Shown here piece by piece: positions 23,871-32,529 of a DNA stretch of 55,404 bases. The stretch spans positions 1 to 55,404 of the forward strand of contig DATLTM010000023.1 of the NCBI GenBank assembly GCA_035533615.1, in the 5' to 3' direction. The translations under genes were made by a program, and so were the position numbers. Origin of the DNA: C7867-001 sp035533615 (GTDB lineage Bacteria > Patescibacteriota > Minisyncoccia > Phycocordibacterales > Phycocordibacteraceae). The notes below the pieces were generated by a model. That model saw only the letters and a program-made list of their open reading frames with translations. It did not search any database and was not told where the DNA came from. The first letter of the stretch is position 1, and the number at the start of each line of letters is the position of its first letter.

Positions 23871-24866
23871 ATGAGGAAAGCTGGCGTATCATTCCTTATC
23901 GTTTTGTTACTGCTTATTCCGTCAATTTCGTTTGCTGCAGGACTTACTTCTCTACAGGCTACCGCCATTCTCGGTCTTTTAGAGGCTTTCGGTGCGGATA
24001 GCACAGTGATCGCTCAGGTATCGGCCGCACTCGGCGTTAAGCCGGCTAATTCGTCCACTATTTCAACTACCTCTTCTAGCCAATCGAAAGTCACGCCTAC
24101 GGCGCGTCTCTCGGTCATTGGCAGTCCCTTTCCCTCAAGCGGCATCGGCTACGATATCTCCTATAACACGAATGCATTTCCGCAGATGCCATTTGGTTTC
24201 GTAGTCATTGGCGCGACTGCGGGGAAAGCATTCTCCTATAATTCGCACATGCCGTACGAGTTCTCTCTTGGGAAGACTGGTTCCGCAGTTGCTCCAGGCA
24301 TTTATATGAACCTCAATGGGCCCTACGGCTCAAGTGCCGCGACTTCTACGATGAGCACTCCTAAGCAGTGCGCTCTGCTCTTTGGAGCGCCGATGACGTC
24401 AGATTCTACCGGCGGTACCTATCCCGAACCAACGCTTTGTGCAGGCTATAACTACGGGTTTAATGCGGCAAAAAGCGCTTTTGCTTACACTTCGAGTCTC
24501 TCCTATGTTTCTTCGACCCTTTGGTGGCTCGATATCGAGGAGATCAACAGCTGGTCGCCTAATACTGCGGTCAATGATGCTGTAATCCAGGGTGCACTTG
24601 ATTACCTGAACGCGCAAGGAATCCGCGTAGGTATTTACTCGGTGCCTTTTATGTGGAACGACATCGCTGGGGTAGGATTTACGCCGATCGAGTCGTTATA
24701 TGGCGTTGCGACCTCAGTGCCAACGTGGTTTCCAATTGGAACCTCGACGCAAGTCGGCGCTCTCAATTCCTGTCTTGATCATACCTCGTTTATCCCGGGC
24801 AGTCCTGTCTGGGTGATCCAATACGAGCTCGACACTACGTCGGCCGATCAAAATATCGCGTGCTAA
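23871..24866 (+). CDS. Secreted TIM-barrel-like (GH25/DUF1906-like) protein
   Basis: A 331-residue exported protein. After a signal peptide (VSFLIVLLLLIPSISFAAG) comes a small helical segment LTSLQATAILGLLEAFGAD that recurs in CPR surface proteins, a Ser/Thr linker, then a domain starting IGYDISYNTNAFP with GFVVIGATAGKAF, WWLDIEEINSW and IRVGIYSVPFMW. The acidic pair in LDIEE and the overall order resemble glycoside-hydrolase-like barrels such as GH25 and DUF1906. It may cut cell wall or host glycans; the active site is not proven. Monocistronic, flanked by non-coding DNA. Confidence 0.75.
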   Translation: MRKAGVSFLIVLLLLIPSISFAAGLTSLQATAILGLLEAFGADSTVIAQVSAALGVKPANSSTISTTSSSQSKVTPTARLSVIGSPFPSSGIGYDISYNTNAFPQMPFGFVVIGATAGKAFSYNSHMPYEFSLGKTGSAVAPGIYMNLNGPYGSSAATSTMSTPKQCALLFGAPMTSDSTGGTYPEPTLCAGYNYGFNAAKSAFAYTSSLSYVSSTLWWLDIEEINSWSPNTAVNDAVIQGALDYLNAQGIRVGIYSVPFMWNDIAGVGFTPIESLYGVATSVPTWFPIGTSTQVGALNSCLDHTSFIPGSPVWVIQYELDTTSADQNIAC

Positions 24867-25014
24867 CCAGATCCGTATCTGCTCAAACATAGTATGTGTG
24901 GAGTATCTATATGAATCAAAAAAGCATCACATCGCTACTTAGATAGCTTGATACCGGTCTCCCTGAGGCTTAGATACGTGAAATAGGCTTTCTCATATGA
25001 TTTGTATATATGGG

Positions 25015-25020
25015 TATAAT
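25015..25020 (+). promoter_or_regulatory. -10 box of P-type ATPase (leaderless)
   Basis: A consensus TATAAT ends 6 nt before the ATG at 25027. Confidence 0.65.
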
Positions 25021-25026
25021 GAAGTC

Positions 25027-27573
25027 ATGTCATCATCAGCGAATACAAATAAGAATCTAGCTCTCCAGTTAAACCAATCCGAACTTATTGCCCATCTTCA
25101 AACCTCCCATGAGGGACTAAGTCAGAAAGAGGCAGAAAAACGTCTTCTTGAACATGGTTCGAATGTGATTGGCAAGAAGACCGCGAATGCTTTAGGTGTG
25201 CTAGGTCGGCAGCTAAAAAGCTCGCTTGTGTATTTGCTCGTGATAGCGAGTCTTATTTCATACGGTATTAGAGATTACACCGACGGCACCGTCATTTTGG
25301 TAATCCTCCTCATCAATACATTTCTTGGCTTTTACCAGGAATATAAATCGGAAAAGATAATCGAGAAGCTGTCACAGCTCATCACCAAGCAAGTTCGGCT
25401 GAAGCGTGATGGTAAATCGGTACTTCTTGATGAATCTCAGATCGTCCCAGGCGATGTGCTCACGGTACGCGAAGGAGATATCGTTCCGGCTGATATGCGG
25501 CTTCTTGAAGTCGACTATTTGCAGGTTAATGAATCGCAGTTGACTGGCGAATCAGTTCCTATTATCAAGCGGGTCTCAACCGCATCAAATGCGACACCGG
25601 AAACGCTTCTTTACACCGGTAGCAGCCTTGAAAAGGGTGTCGGTACTGGCGTAGTGTACGCGACGGGAAGAGATACAGGATTGGGAACGATTGCGAAATT
25701 ATCTACCGAGACGAAAAAGCAAACTCAATACGAGAAGTCGGTGCAAGCATTTAGTGTTCTCTTGATGAGAGTTGTGCTGATTGTAGTAGTACTCGTATTT
25801 ATTACTAAACTGCTTCTCAATTCCGGATCGAACATTACCGAGCTGCTCCTGTTCGTCATCGCACTCGCGGTCTCAACCGTGCCGGAAGTGCTACCAGTTA
25901 TTACGACGGTCACGCTTTCAAGTGGTGCGATGAAACTTGTGAAAAGACACGTGGTCGTGAGGCGGCTATCTTCTTTGGAAGATCTCGGCAACGTTAGTTT
26001 GCTGTGCACCGATAAGACGGGGACTCTTACCGAGAATAAGATGGTTATACATTCGATCGCTTCGGACGATGATGACTTATTCCAGAAGCTGATGTACGCG
26101 ACTATAACACCTCTCAAGGGTAGAAAGCGTAGATCACAAAATTCGTATGACGATGCTTTTTTGAATTACATCCCAGAACATGTTCAGCGTGAGGCGAGAG
26201 GATTTTCCATAATCAAAGAGATACCATTCGACCCCGATGCTCGAAGAAACAGGATTATTCTCGAGGACGCGAAGCATCATATGCAGTATCTGGTTGTCGT
26301 GGGAGCTCCGGAAATATTGATGGGTATTTCCATTTCGGGAAAGAAGTTAGCATACTCTTATACCCTTATTGAAGAAGGAAAATCCGGTCTACACCACCTT
26401 GCTTTGGCATACAAGGAAATCACTTATAGAGATGATCTTGACATCTTGAAACATGAACACGGATTGCATTTCTTAGGCTATGCTAGCCTTGAAGACCCGC
26501 TTAGACCGAGTACTAAGATAACTGTTCAACATGCCGAAAAACTCGGTATCAAGATCAAGGTGCTTACGGGTGACAGTAGAGAAGTGGCTGGATATGTTGG
26601 CAAGCAGATCGGACTGGTGCAAGAGAATGAACGAGTGTACATCGGAGACGAATTAGAAGCTATGTCTCCCGAGGAATTCAGTACAGTGGTACTCAGATCG
26701 AATGTCTTTGCGCGTGTTTCTCCCACACAGAAATTCAACATCATCGCTGCACTTAAGAAGGAGTACGTGGTCGCGTATCAGGGTGATGGCATCAATGATG
26801 CCCCCGCATTGAAGCTTGCGGATGTCGCCATCGCTGTTAATACGGCCACCGATATCGCGAAAGAGAGTGCTGATATTGTGCTTTTGAATAAGAGTCTTGA
26901 AGTAATCGTGAACGGCATAAAATACGGTCGGTCAGTTTTCGTGAACATCAATAAGTACATCAAGTACACGATGCTCAATAATTTTGGCATGCTCATCTCG
27001 TTGTCGGTGCTCTATCTATCCTCCGCTGCACTACCGCTTCTTCCCGTTCAAGTACTCCTTAACAATCTCATTGGTGATGTTCCGCTCATCACCGTCTCCT
27101 CAGATACGGTGGATGACGAAGAAGTCGTGCGGCCGGAAAGGCAAAACTCAAAGGAGCTCATGTTCTTAGCACTTGCATTGGGTATACCGACGGCGCTGTT
27201 CGAACTTCTATATTTCTTAGTCATTCATACGCAACCAGAAAAGATTATACAGACAAGTCTTTATGCGTTCTTTACTCTCCAAGCCCTTATCATTTTCTAT
27301 GCGGTACGAAATAAAGATCACTTCTGGAAAGCACAGATGCCTTCTGGGATTTTGAATATTTCTTTTCTCCTGGCGTTTGTATTTTCATTGACAATCATCT
27401 ATCTACCGACATTTCAGACCTGGTTTTCTTTTGTGCCACTTTCCACGATGTCGATTGCGATTATGGTTATCTTCACAATCATTTATTTCCTCGCTACCGA
27501 TTTTGTGAAAGTCTTGTATTACCGAAGAAGTATGCGAAATGGTTCGCAGGCGATTGATACGGCGGTCGCATAA
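25027..27573 (+). CDS. Cation-transporting P-type ATPase
   Basis: An 848-residue P-type ATPase of the P2/P3 kind with no metal-binding N-terminal domain. Cation_ATPase_N (LSQKEAEKRLLEHGSNVI), actuator motif LTGESVP, M4 segment STVPEVLPVIT, phosphorylation site CTDKTGTLTENK (Asp329) and hinge GDGINDAPALK are all present, with ten predicted helices. The M4 sequence PEVLP differs from the CPC of heavy-metal pumps and is closer to the MgtA/H+-ATPase form TPEMLP than to the Ca2+ form PEGLP, so Mg2+, Ca2+ or H+ are all possible. A -10 box ends 6 nt before the chosen start. Confidence 0.92.
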   Translation: MSSSANTNKNLALQLNQSELIAHLQTSHEGLSQKEAEKRLLEHGSNVIGKKTANALGVLGRQLKSSLVYLLVIASLISYGIRDYTDGTVILVILLINTFLGFYQEYKSEKIIEKLSQLITKQVRLKRDGKSVLLDESQIVPGDVLTVREGDIVPADMRLLEVDYLQVNESQLTGESVPIIKRVSTASNATPETLLYTGSSLEKGVGTGVVYATGRDTGLGTIAKLSTETKKQTQYEKSVQAFSVLLMRVVLIVVVLVFITKLLLNSGSNITELLLFVIALAVSTVPEVLPVITTVTLSSGAMKLVKRHVVVRRLSSLEDLGNVSLLCTDKTGTLTENKMVIHSIASDDDDLFQKLMYATITPLKGRKRRSQNSYDDAFLNYIPEHVQREARGFSIIKEIPFDPDARRNRIILEDAKHHMQYLVVVGAPEILMGISISGKKLAYSYTLIEEGKSGLHHLALAYKEITYRDDLDILKHEHGLHFLGYASLEDPLRPSTKITVQHAEKLGIKIKVLTGDSREVAGYVGKQIGLVQENERVYIGDELEAMSPEEFSTVVLRSNVFARVSPTQKFNIIAALKKEYVVAYQGDGINDAPALKLADVAIAVNTATDIAKESADIVLLNKSLEVIVNGIKYGRSVFVNINKYIKYTMLNNFGMLISLSVLYLSSAALPLLPVQVLLNNLIGDVPLITVSSDTVDDEEVVRPERQNSKELMFLALALGIPTALFELLYFLVIHTQPEKIIQTSLYAFFTLQALIIFYAVRNKDHFWKAQMPSGILNISFLLAFVFSLTIIYLPTFQTWFSFVPLSTMSIAIMVIFTIIYFLATDFVKVLYYRRSMRNGSQAIDTAVA

Positions 27574-27606
27574 TCCTTTTATGAGCATCTAGGCCATAGA
27601 AAGCCC

Positions 27607-27700
27607 AGTTCGATTATGGACTCGGCAACACGGTTGTGAGCTTGTATCAAGTACCGGCCCCCGTCAGAATTCTCTGAAATCGGGTACAGTACCGACAGAC
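27607..27700 (+). repeat. Intergenic repeat with tRNA-like left end, copy 2
   Basis: The left end reads like a tRNA T-arm and acceptor (CAGTTCGATTATGG then CTCGGCAAC) and is followed by the core AACACGGTTGTGA. A short insertion TTCTCTGAAA interrupts the middle, and it ends in GGTACAGTACC. A strong terminator follows at 27721, so this copy could be a small RNA gene. Confidence 0.75.
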
Positions 27701-27720
27701 ATGAAGCTCCGAAAAGAAGA

Positions 27721-27750
27721 CAAAAGCCGCGACGTATGTCGCGGCTTTTG
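27721..27750 (+). terminator. Strong rho-independent-type hairpin
   Basis: A perfect 13-bp stem CAAAAGCCGCGAC / GTCGCGGCTTTTG with a GTAT loop and built-in U-tract. It ends transcription from the P-type ATPase or from repeat copy 2. Confidence 0.85.
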
Positions 27751-27791
27751 TTATGAATGATCTTCCACTGAAGGTGGTAATATAAGAACAT

Positions 27792-28364
27792 ATGAACGAT
27801 GTATCCATTGATGTATCAAAAACAGCACTCGTAGTCATCGATCTGCAGAAAGGTATCGTGGGACGACACGTGGCCCCCTATACATCCGAAATCATTATAA
27901 AAAATGCTGCAACACTTGCCGATGTGTTCAGAAAGAAAGGAATGCCAGTATTTCTCGTGCGGGTCACACCGTCTCCAGACGGCAAGGATGCATTACATCC
28001 AATCGCTGATATGGCATTGCAGATGCAAACACCGCCATCAGATTGGGCGGATATTGTTCACGAATTGGGGCCGAAACCAGGCGATTTTATTATCACGAAG
28101 CATCAATGGGGTGCTTTTTATGGTACCGAGCTCGATCTGGAATTCAGACGGCGAGGTATTGTGACTATGGTGCTTTGCGGCATCTCGACGAATATCGGAG
28201 TCGAGAGCACTGCGCGATTCGCATATGAATATGGCTATCAACAAATCTTTGCGGAGGATGCAATGTCTGCTCTATCTGCCGAAGAACATGTCTTCACCAC
28301 CACTAAAATATTCCCACGCATCGGTCTTGTGAGGAAGACTGAAGAAATAATAGCTGCTTTATAA
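27792..28364 (+). CDS. Isochorismatase-family cysteine hydrolase
   Basis: A 190-residue cysteine hydrolase of the isochorismatase/nicotinamidase superfamily. The catalytic triad is visible: Asp17 in LVVIDLQ, Lys103 in ITKHQWGAF and Cys129 in VLCGISTNIGVEST, with the cis-peptide segment just before the Cys. Lack of the nicotinamidase metal motif (DxHxxxH) argues against a PncA role. The substrate is unknown. It stands alone between two copies of the intergenic repeat and directly after a strong terminator. Confidence 0.9.
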   Translation: MNDVSIDVSKTALVVIDLQKGIVGRHVAPYTSEIIIKNAATLADVFRKKGMPVFLVRVTPSPDGKDALHPIADMALQMQTPPSDWADIVHELGPKPGDFIITKHQWGAFYGTELDLEFRRRGIVTMVLCGISTNIGVESTARFAYEYGYQQIFAEDAMSALSAEEHVFTTTKIFPRIGLVRKTEEIIAAL

Positions 28365-28433
28365 ATCGTTTTAACCAAAGAAGAAATGGGCGTCGGAATG
28401 GAACAAAAAGTCTGAGTATTTAAGGCGTGGGAA

Positions 28434-28528
28434 GTCCGGTTCAATTAGGGTTCCACAACATGGTTGTGACGCCAGAAATAAGTACAGTTTCTCATCAAAG
28501 TCAGTGCAGCTACTGTCAGACATCCATC
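28434..28528 (+). repeat. Intergenic repeat with tRNA-like left end, copy 3
   Basis: T-arm-like CCGGTTCAATTAGGG and TTCCACAAC lead into AACATGGTTGTGACGCCAG, then AGTACAGTTTCTCATCAAAG and CAGTGCAGCTACTG. It is the most diverged copy, with the same order of parts. It ends about 90 nt before the adaptor ATG at 28615. Confidence 0.7.
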
Positions 28529-28614
28529 CCGGCTTAACCTAGCAATAACCAGAGATGCTTGCAGTTTTATTGTCGTATGATATGCTTAGAAAGCCTAAGT
28601 AATAATGATTTCTC

Positions 28615-29886
28615 ATGCGTGAACGATTTATTGTGGTGCTTTCATACCTCTCAAAACCAGTGATCGCGCTCGGTGGTGCCGTCATCCTCGCAGCGACGGC
28701 CATCGGTTTAGCCTGGCAATCGGGCATCGTTGTGCCGTCTGGGCAGTATACGGCAGCGGTCGTCGCTCCGATTACCGGACAGGGTGGCGCAAGTTCGGAT
28801 CTCTCTTTCCAAGTGCCTGGGCAGGTCGTCGCTATACCGGTCACTACCGGACAGAAAGTCTCCGTCGGTACAACGCTCGTTGTACTTGATCAATCCGCAC
28901 TTCTCGCAACTCGCGCCGGAGCGGTCGCAAATCTCGAAGCAGCGCAGGCAAATCTTGCGGCGCTTGAGGCTGGCACGCGTCCTGAGCAACTCGCAATCGA
29001 CCAGACGGCCGTTACGCAAGCGGCCAATGCGCTTATGACAGCCCTCACGGCGGCTTATACGAATGCTGATGATGCCGTGCATGCGAAAGCCGATCAGGTC
29101 TTCATCAATCCGAGAAATGCAACCGCACAGCTCACGATTCTCGTACCTGATGCAGCGCTCGTGACCCGCGTCCAGACCGAGCGCATAGCACTCGAACCGA
29201 TATTCTCCTCGTGGAGCGCTGTACTCGCGTCTGCAGCAACTAATCCCGAGAGCGCCGCGGCCCCGTCCGAGGCGAACATGAAGACGATCACGACATTTCT
29301 CAATGATCTCACGATAGCCCTCGCGGAGGCATTGCCAGGCAACTCTATTTCTACGGCGACGATTACGGGCTATCAGACGAGCGTGAACACTGGACGTCTG
29401 AACATGCTTGCGGCGCTTTCTAATCTCGTTACGGCTGATACTGCATACAAGGCGGCTGTCGGCGCGCTTACGCTCGCACAGGCGGGGGCGACGCAGAATG
29501 ACCTCGACGCGCAAAAAGCGGTTGTCGACGCCGCGCAGGCGGCGCTTCGCGGCGTCGACGTATCTCTGCAAGAATCCACTCTTGTTGCGCCTCTAGCAGG
29601 CACGATTACCGCGATGAATGCCCGCCTCGGCCAGACCGTCGCCCCTGGCCAGATCCTCGTCTCAATTGAATCGTCCGGGGGGAGTAAACCGAGCGCGCTT
29701 GTGGTGCCGACGAGCAGCGTCATTGCAGATGGCAACCAGGCGTTCGTATATGTGAAGCAGGGAGCCGGTGCGCCGGTGGAAACGCCAGTCACGACTGGTC
29801 TTGTGAGTGCAAGTGGCATGACAGAGATTGTTTCAGGACTCGTCGCGGGGCAGGAGGTATTGACTTTTGGCACGGCTGGAAAATAA
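28615..29886 (+). CDS. HlyD/MacA-type efflux adaptor (membrane fusion protein)
   Basis: A 423-residue periplasmic-adaptor-type protein. An N-terminal membrane anchor (ALGGAVILAATAIGLAW), a split biotinyl-lipoyl domain (FQVPGQVVAIPVTTGQKVSVGTTLVVLDQ and LVAPLAGTITAMNARLGQTVAPGQILV), a long alpha-helical hairpin (residues about 100-300) and a C-terminal beta domain are visible. Such proteins link an inner-membrane pump to the cell exterior. It is first in a four-gene unit with a second adaptor, an MFS pump and MarR. A palindrome CTTAG-5-CTAAG at 28585-28599 precedes the start. In a single-membrane CPR cell its partner outside is unclear. Confidence 0.88.
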   Translation: MRERFIVVLSYLSKPVIALGGAVILAATAIGLAWQSGIVVPSGQYTAAVVAPITGQGGASSDLSFQVPGQVVAIPVTTGQKVSVGTTLVVLDQSALLATRAGAVANLEAAQANLAALEAGTRPEQLAIDQTAVTQAANALMTALTAAYTNADDAVHAKADQVFINPRNATAQLTILVPDAALVTRVQTERIALEPIFSSWSAVLASAATNPESAAAPSEANMKTITTFLNDLTIALAEALPGNSISTATITGYQTSVNTGRLNMLAALSNLVTADTAYKAAVGALTLAQAGATQNDLDAQKAVVDAAQAALRGVDVSLQESTLVAPLAGTITAMNARLGQTVAPGQILVSIESSGGSKPSALVVPTSSVIADGNQAFVYVKQGAGAPVETPVTTGLVSASGMTEIVSGLVAGQEVLTFGTAGK

Positions 29887-29889
29887 CCT

Positions 29890-30507
29890 ATGACATCACT
29901 TCGCACACGAATAATCTATATCGGAGGAACCGCACTTCTCATTATCTTGAGTGGTTTGGCGACGGCTTATTTCATCATTACGAGTACTCGCGTATCGGTG
30001 GATATGGCGAGTATTGAGGCACCACTCATCAGCCTCATGCCGTCCGCGCCTGGTCACCTCGGCGCGCTCTACGTGCACACGGGCGATACCGTTGCCGCCA
30101 ATCAGCCGGTGGCACTCGTTGGTACGCAGGTTATTACGAGTCGGGTAGCGGGTCTTATTGTTGCGGTGGATAACGAAGTTGGTGCCGAAGTGGGAGCCGA
30201 TACGGCTGTCGTGACGATGATCGATCCAACGCAGCTGCGTGTTGTTGGGAGTATTGATGAGAACAAAGGTCTTGCACAGATACGTGTCGGTGACCCGGTT
30301 ACCTTCACGGTCGACGCATTCGGTGGGCAGACTTTTACTGGCATCATCGACGAGATTGCGCCGACGTCTAATCAGTCCGGTATCGTTTTTAATATTTCGG
30401 ATCAGCGCCAGGTTCAGCAGTTCGACGTGAAGGCGCGGTTCGATACGAGCGCATACCCCGAGCTCAGGAATGGTATGTCAGCACGCATGGTGATTTACAC
30501 GCGGTAG
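29890..30507 (+). CDS. Second HlyD-type adaptor, short (EmrA-like)
   Basis: A 205-residue adaptor with one N-terminal helix (IIYIGGTALLIILSGLATAYFIIT), a biotinyl-lipoyl domain (VSVDMASIEAPLISLMPSAPGHLGALYVHTGDTVAANQPVALV) here without the long coiled coil, and a beta-barrel domain (VVGSIDENKGLAQIRVGDPVTF). It starts 3 nt after the first adaptor and ends 11 nt before the MFS gene. It is the kind of partner EmrB-like pumps use, but about half the length of EmrA; the missing hairpin would keep it close to the membrane. Confidence 0.85.
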   Translation: MTSLRTRIIYIGGTALLIILSGLATAYFIITSTRVSVDMASIEAPLISLMPSAPGHLGALYVHTGDTVAANQPVALVGTQVITSRVAGLIVAVDNEVGAEVGADTAVVTMIDPTQLRVVGSIDENKGLAQIRVGDPVTFTVDAFGGQTFTGIIDEIAPTSNQSGIVFNISDQRQVQQFDVKARFDTSAYPELRNGMSARMVIYTR

Positions 30508-30518
30508 CGCGCCACGTT

Positions 30519-32048
30519 ATGGCGGGCACTCTGCAGCAAAACGCGGCTCATCGGCTCACGGGACACCCGTGGCTTGTGCTCGCGACCGTGATGGTGGGCA
30601 CGCTTCTCATCGGTCTCGACCGTACTGTTGTAAATCTCGCAATGCCGAAAATCATGGGCGATTTCGGTATTACGGTCAGCACGGCGGCGTGGATTGCGAC
30701 TGCCTACATTATTAGCAATGCCATCTTCGTGCCGGTGTTCGGTAAGCTTGGTGATCTTTTCGGCAATCGCGTCATCTACCTCTGGAGCTTTGTTGGGTTC
30801 ATCGGCGTATCCATGCTCGCTGGTTTTTCGTGGAATTTCAGCTCACTCATAGTTTTTCGTGTTCTGCAGGGGTTGGTTGGTGCAGCTGTCTATCCCACCG
30901 CCATGTCGCTCATCGCTAAGTCATTCGCCAATCCTAAGGCCCGCGCCCAAGCGCTCGGCATCTGGTCGTCGTCTTTCGCGATATCCGCGGTCATCGGACC
31001 CTTGCTCGGCGGCTACCTTGTTGATAATTTCAATTGGCGCTGGATCTTTTTCATCAATATGCCGGTTGGTATCGCAGGACTCATCATGACACTCATCTTC
31101 TTACCGCATGACCGGCCCGGGGAGCGGGGATCTTTCGACTGGTTCGGTGCTGTGCTTCTCTCGGGGGCCATTACGAGCCTCGTACTTGTGGTTGATCAAG
31201 GTCAGAACTGGGGTTGGCTCTCTTTGGCGAGCATGCTCTGCTACTTCGGCACGCTCATATTTGGCATATTCGTTTATATGTGGGAGACGCGCCATATACA
31301 TCCCATTATTGACTTTAAGTTCTTCAGCAATCCGGTCATCGTTTCGGTGCTTGCGGTCTCGTTTATCTCCTTCGGAGGCATGATGGGCGCGATGCTCCTC
31401 TTGCCGGTATTCGCGCAGACATTTCTGCAATATACCGCAACACAGAGTGGGTATATCTTTGTGCCGATGGCGCTCGCGCTCCCGGTTTTCGCGCCTCTGG
31501 GAGCGCGACTCGCGAATTCCTTCCATCCGCGCTATACGGTTTCGTTTGGGATGGCGCTCTCCGCCCTCGGTCTATTCCTCCTCATGAACCTCGATCCGGC
31601 GATGACATCGTATGATTTCATCCTGCCGCTTGTGCTCTTTGGTGCCGGTCTCGGGCTTGGTATGGCACCCCTTACGAGTGCAGCGACAACGGCTGTTCCG
31701 CTCCACGAAGTCGGCATGTCATCCGGGCTCCTGAACCTCACGCGGAACATTGGTGGGGCATTCGGTATTGCCGTGTTCAGCACCATCCTCGCCAGTGCCA
31801 CCAATGCAAACGTGCTTATGGTAGCGCAGAACTCGCACATACTCGGTTCATCCCCAACAATCCTCGCCGAAGGAGCCCAACTCATTATCATGAAAGCGGA
31901 ACTTCTTTCTTACAGCACGGTCTTCGGTTACGCGGCCGCATCAATGCTTCTCGGCGCGCTCATTGCTCTCTTTTTCTTAAAGACGACGACCGCTGGCGGG
32001 GAAGATATCCCACCGGAGATACTAGCGGAAGCTGCAGCGGGTGGATAA
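30519..32048 (+). CDS. MFS multidrug exporter, DHA2 (EmrB/QacA) family
   Basis: A 509-residue, 14-helix drug:H+ antiporter. Helix 1 has the DHA2 pattern LLIGLDRTVVNLAMPKIMGDF; motif A is FGKLGDLFGNRVIYL and the motif C-like segment is SFAISAVIGPLLGGYLVDN. It would export lipophilic drugs, dyes or metabolites with the two adaptors just upstream. The downstream MarR gene starts 7 nt after its stop and probably senses the substrate. No anomalies. Confidence 0.93.
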   Translation: MAGTLQQNAAHRLTGHPWLVLATVMVGTLLIGLDRTVVNLAMPKIMGDFGITVSTAAWIATAYIISNAIFVPVFGKLGDLFGNRVIYLWSFVGFIGVSMLAGFSWNFSSLIVFRVLQGLVGAAVYPTAMSLIAKSFANPKARAQALGIWSSSFAISAVIGPLLGGYLVDNFNWRWIFFINMPVGIAGLIMTLIFLPHDRPGERGSFDWFGAVLLSGAITSLVLVVDQGQNWGWLSLASMLCYFGTLIFGIFVYMWETRHIHPIIDFKFFSNPVIVSVLAVSFISFGGMMGAMLLLPVFAQTFLQYTATQSGYIFVPMALALPVFAPLGARLANSFHPRYTVSFGMALSALGLFLLMNLDPAMTSYDFILPLVLFGAGLGLGMAPLTSAATTAVPLHEVGMSSGLLNLTRNIGGAFGIAVFSTILASATNANVLMVAQNSHILGSSPTILAEGAQLIIMKAELLSYSTVFGYAAASMLLGALIALFFLKTTTAGGEDIPPEILAEAAAGG

Positions 32049-32055
32049 TACATCT

Positions 32056-32517
32056 ATGACGAAACTTCTTCATACAAAACGAACACCGCACACTTCGCAC
32101 AATATCACTCACGCAATATCGCTCTTCTTCGCCGTACGCGGAATCATGCGCACAAGAATTGCCAGCGGGAAGAAAGTTGATCCCTTAACATGGCTGCGTA
32201 TCGAAACGATGAAATTCATCAGTGACCACAGAGAGCCGATGATGAAAGAAATTGCCGACCACCTTTCGATCACCGCTCCGTCGGCGACATCACTCATCCG
32301 TGGGTTGATGAAAAGCGGGCTGGTCGCACACGCAGTGGATCGTCGGGATAAGCGGACTGCGCGGCTCCGACTCACCGCCAAAGGAGTTATCGAGCTCAAA
32401 GAATCAGTAGCGCGCGGTACTAAACTCCTGAAAGGGCTATTCACTGTCTTGTCAAGACAGGAGCTTGCAGCGTTCATCACCGCGCTTGAGCGCATCAAAG
32501 AGAAAGCGGACGAATAA
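32056..32517 (+). CDS. MarR-family transcriptional regulator
   Basis: A 153-residue winged-helix regulator: MKEIADHLSITAPSATSLIRGLMKSGLVAHAVDRRDKR is the HTH plus wing with the conserved DxRxxR signature, flanked by dimerisation helices. It is last in the adaptor-adaptor-MFS unit, so it most likely controls that pump, perhaps through the palindrome above the first adaptor gene. I chose the ATG at 32056; a GTG at 32041 would overlap the MFS stop. Convergent with the minus-strand redox operon. Confidence 0.88.
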   Translation: MTKLLHTKRTPHTSHNITHAISLFFAVRGIMRTRIASGKKVDPLTWLRIETMKFISDHREPMMKEIADHLSITAPSATSLIRGLMKSGLVAHAVDRRDKRTARLRLTAKGVIELKESVARGTKLLKGLFTVLSRQELAAFITALERIKEKADE

Positions 32518-32529
32518 AATAAGGAGAAC

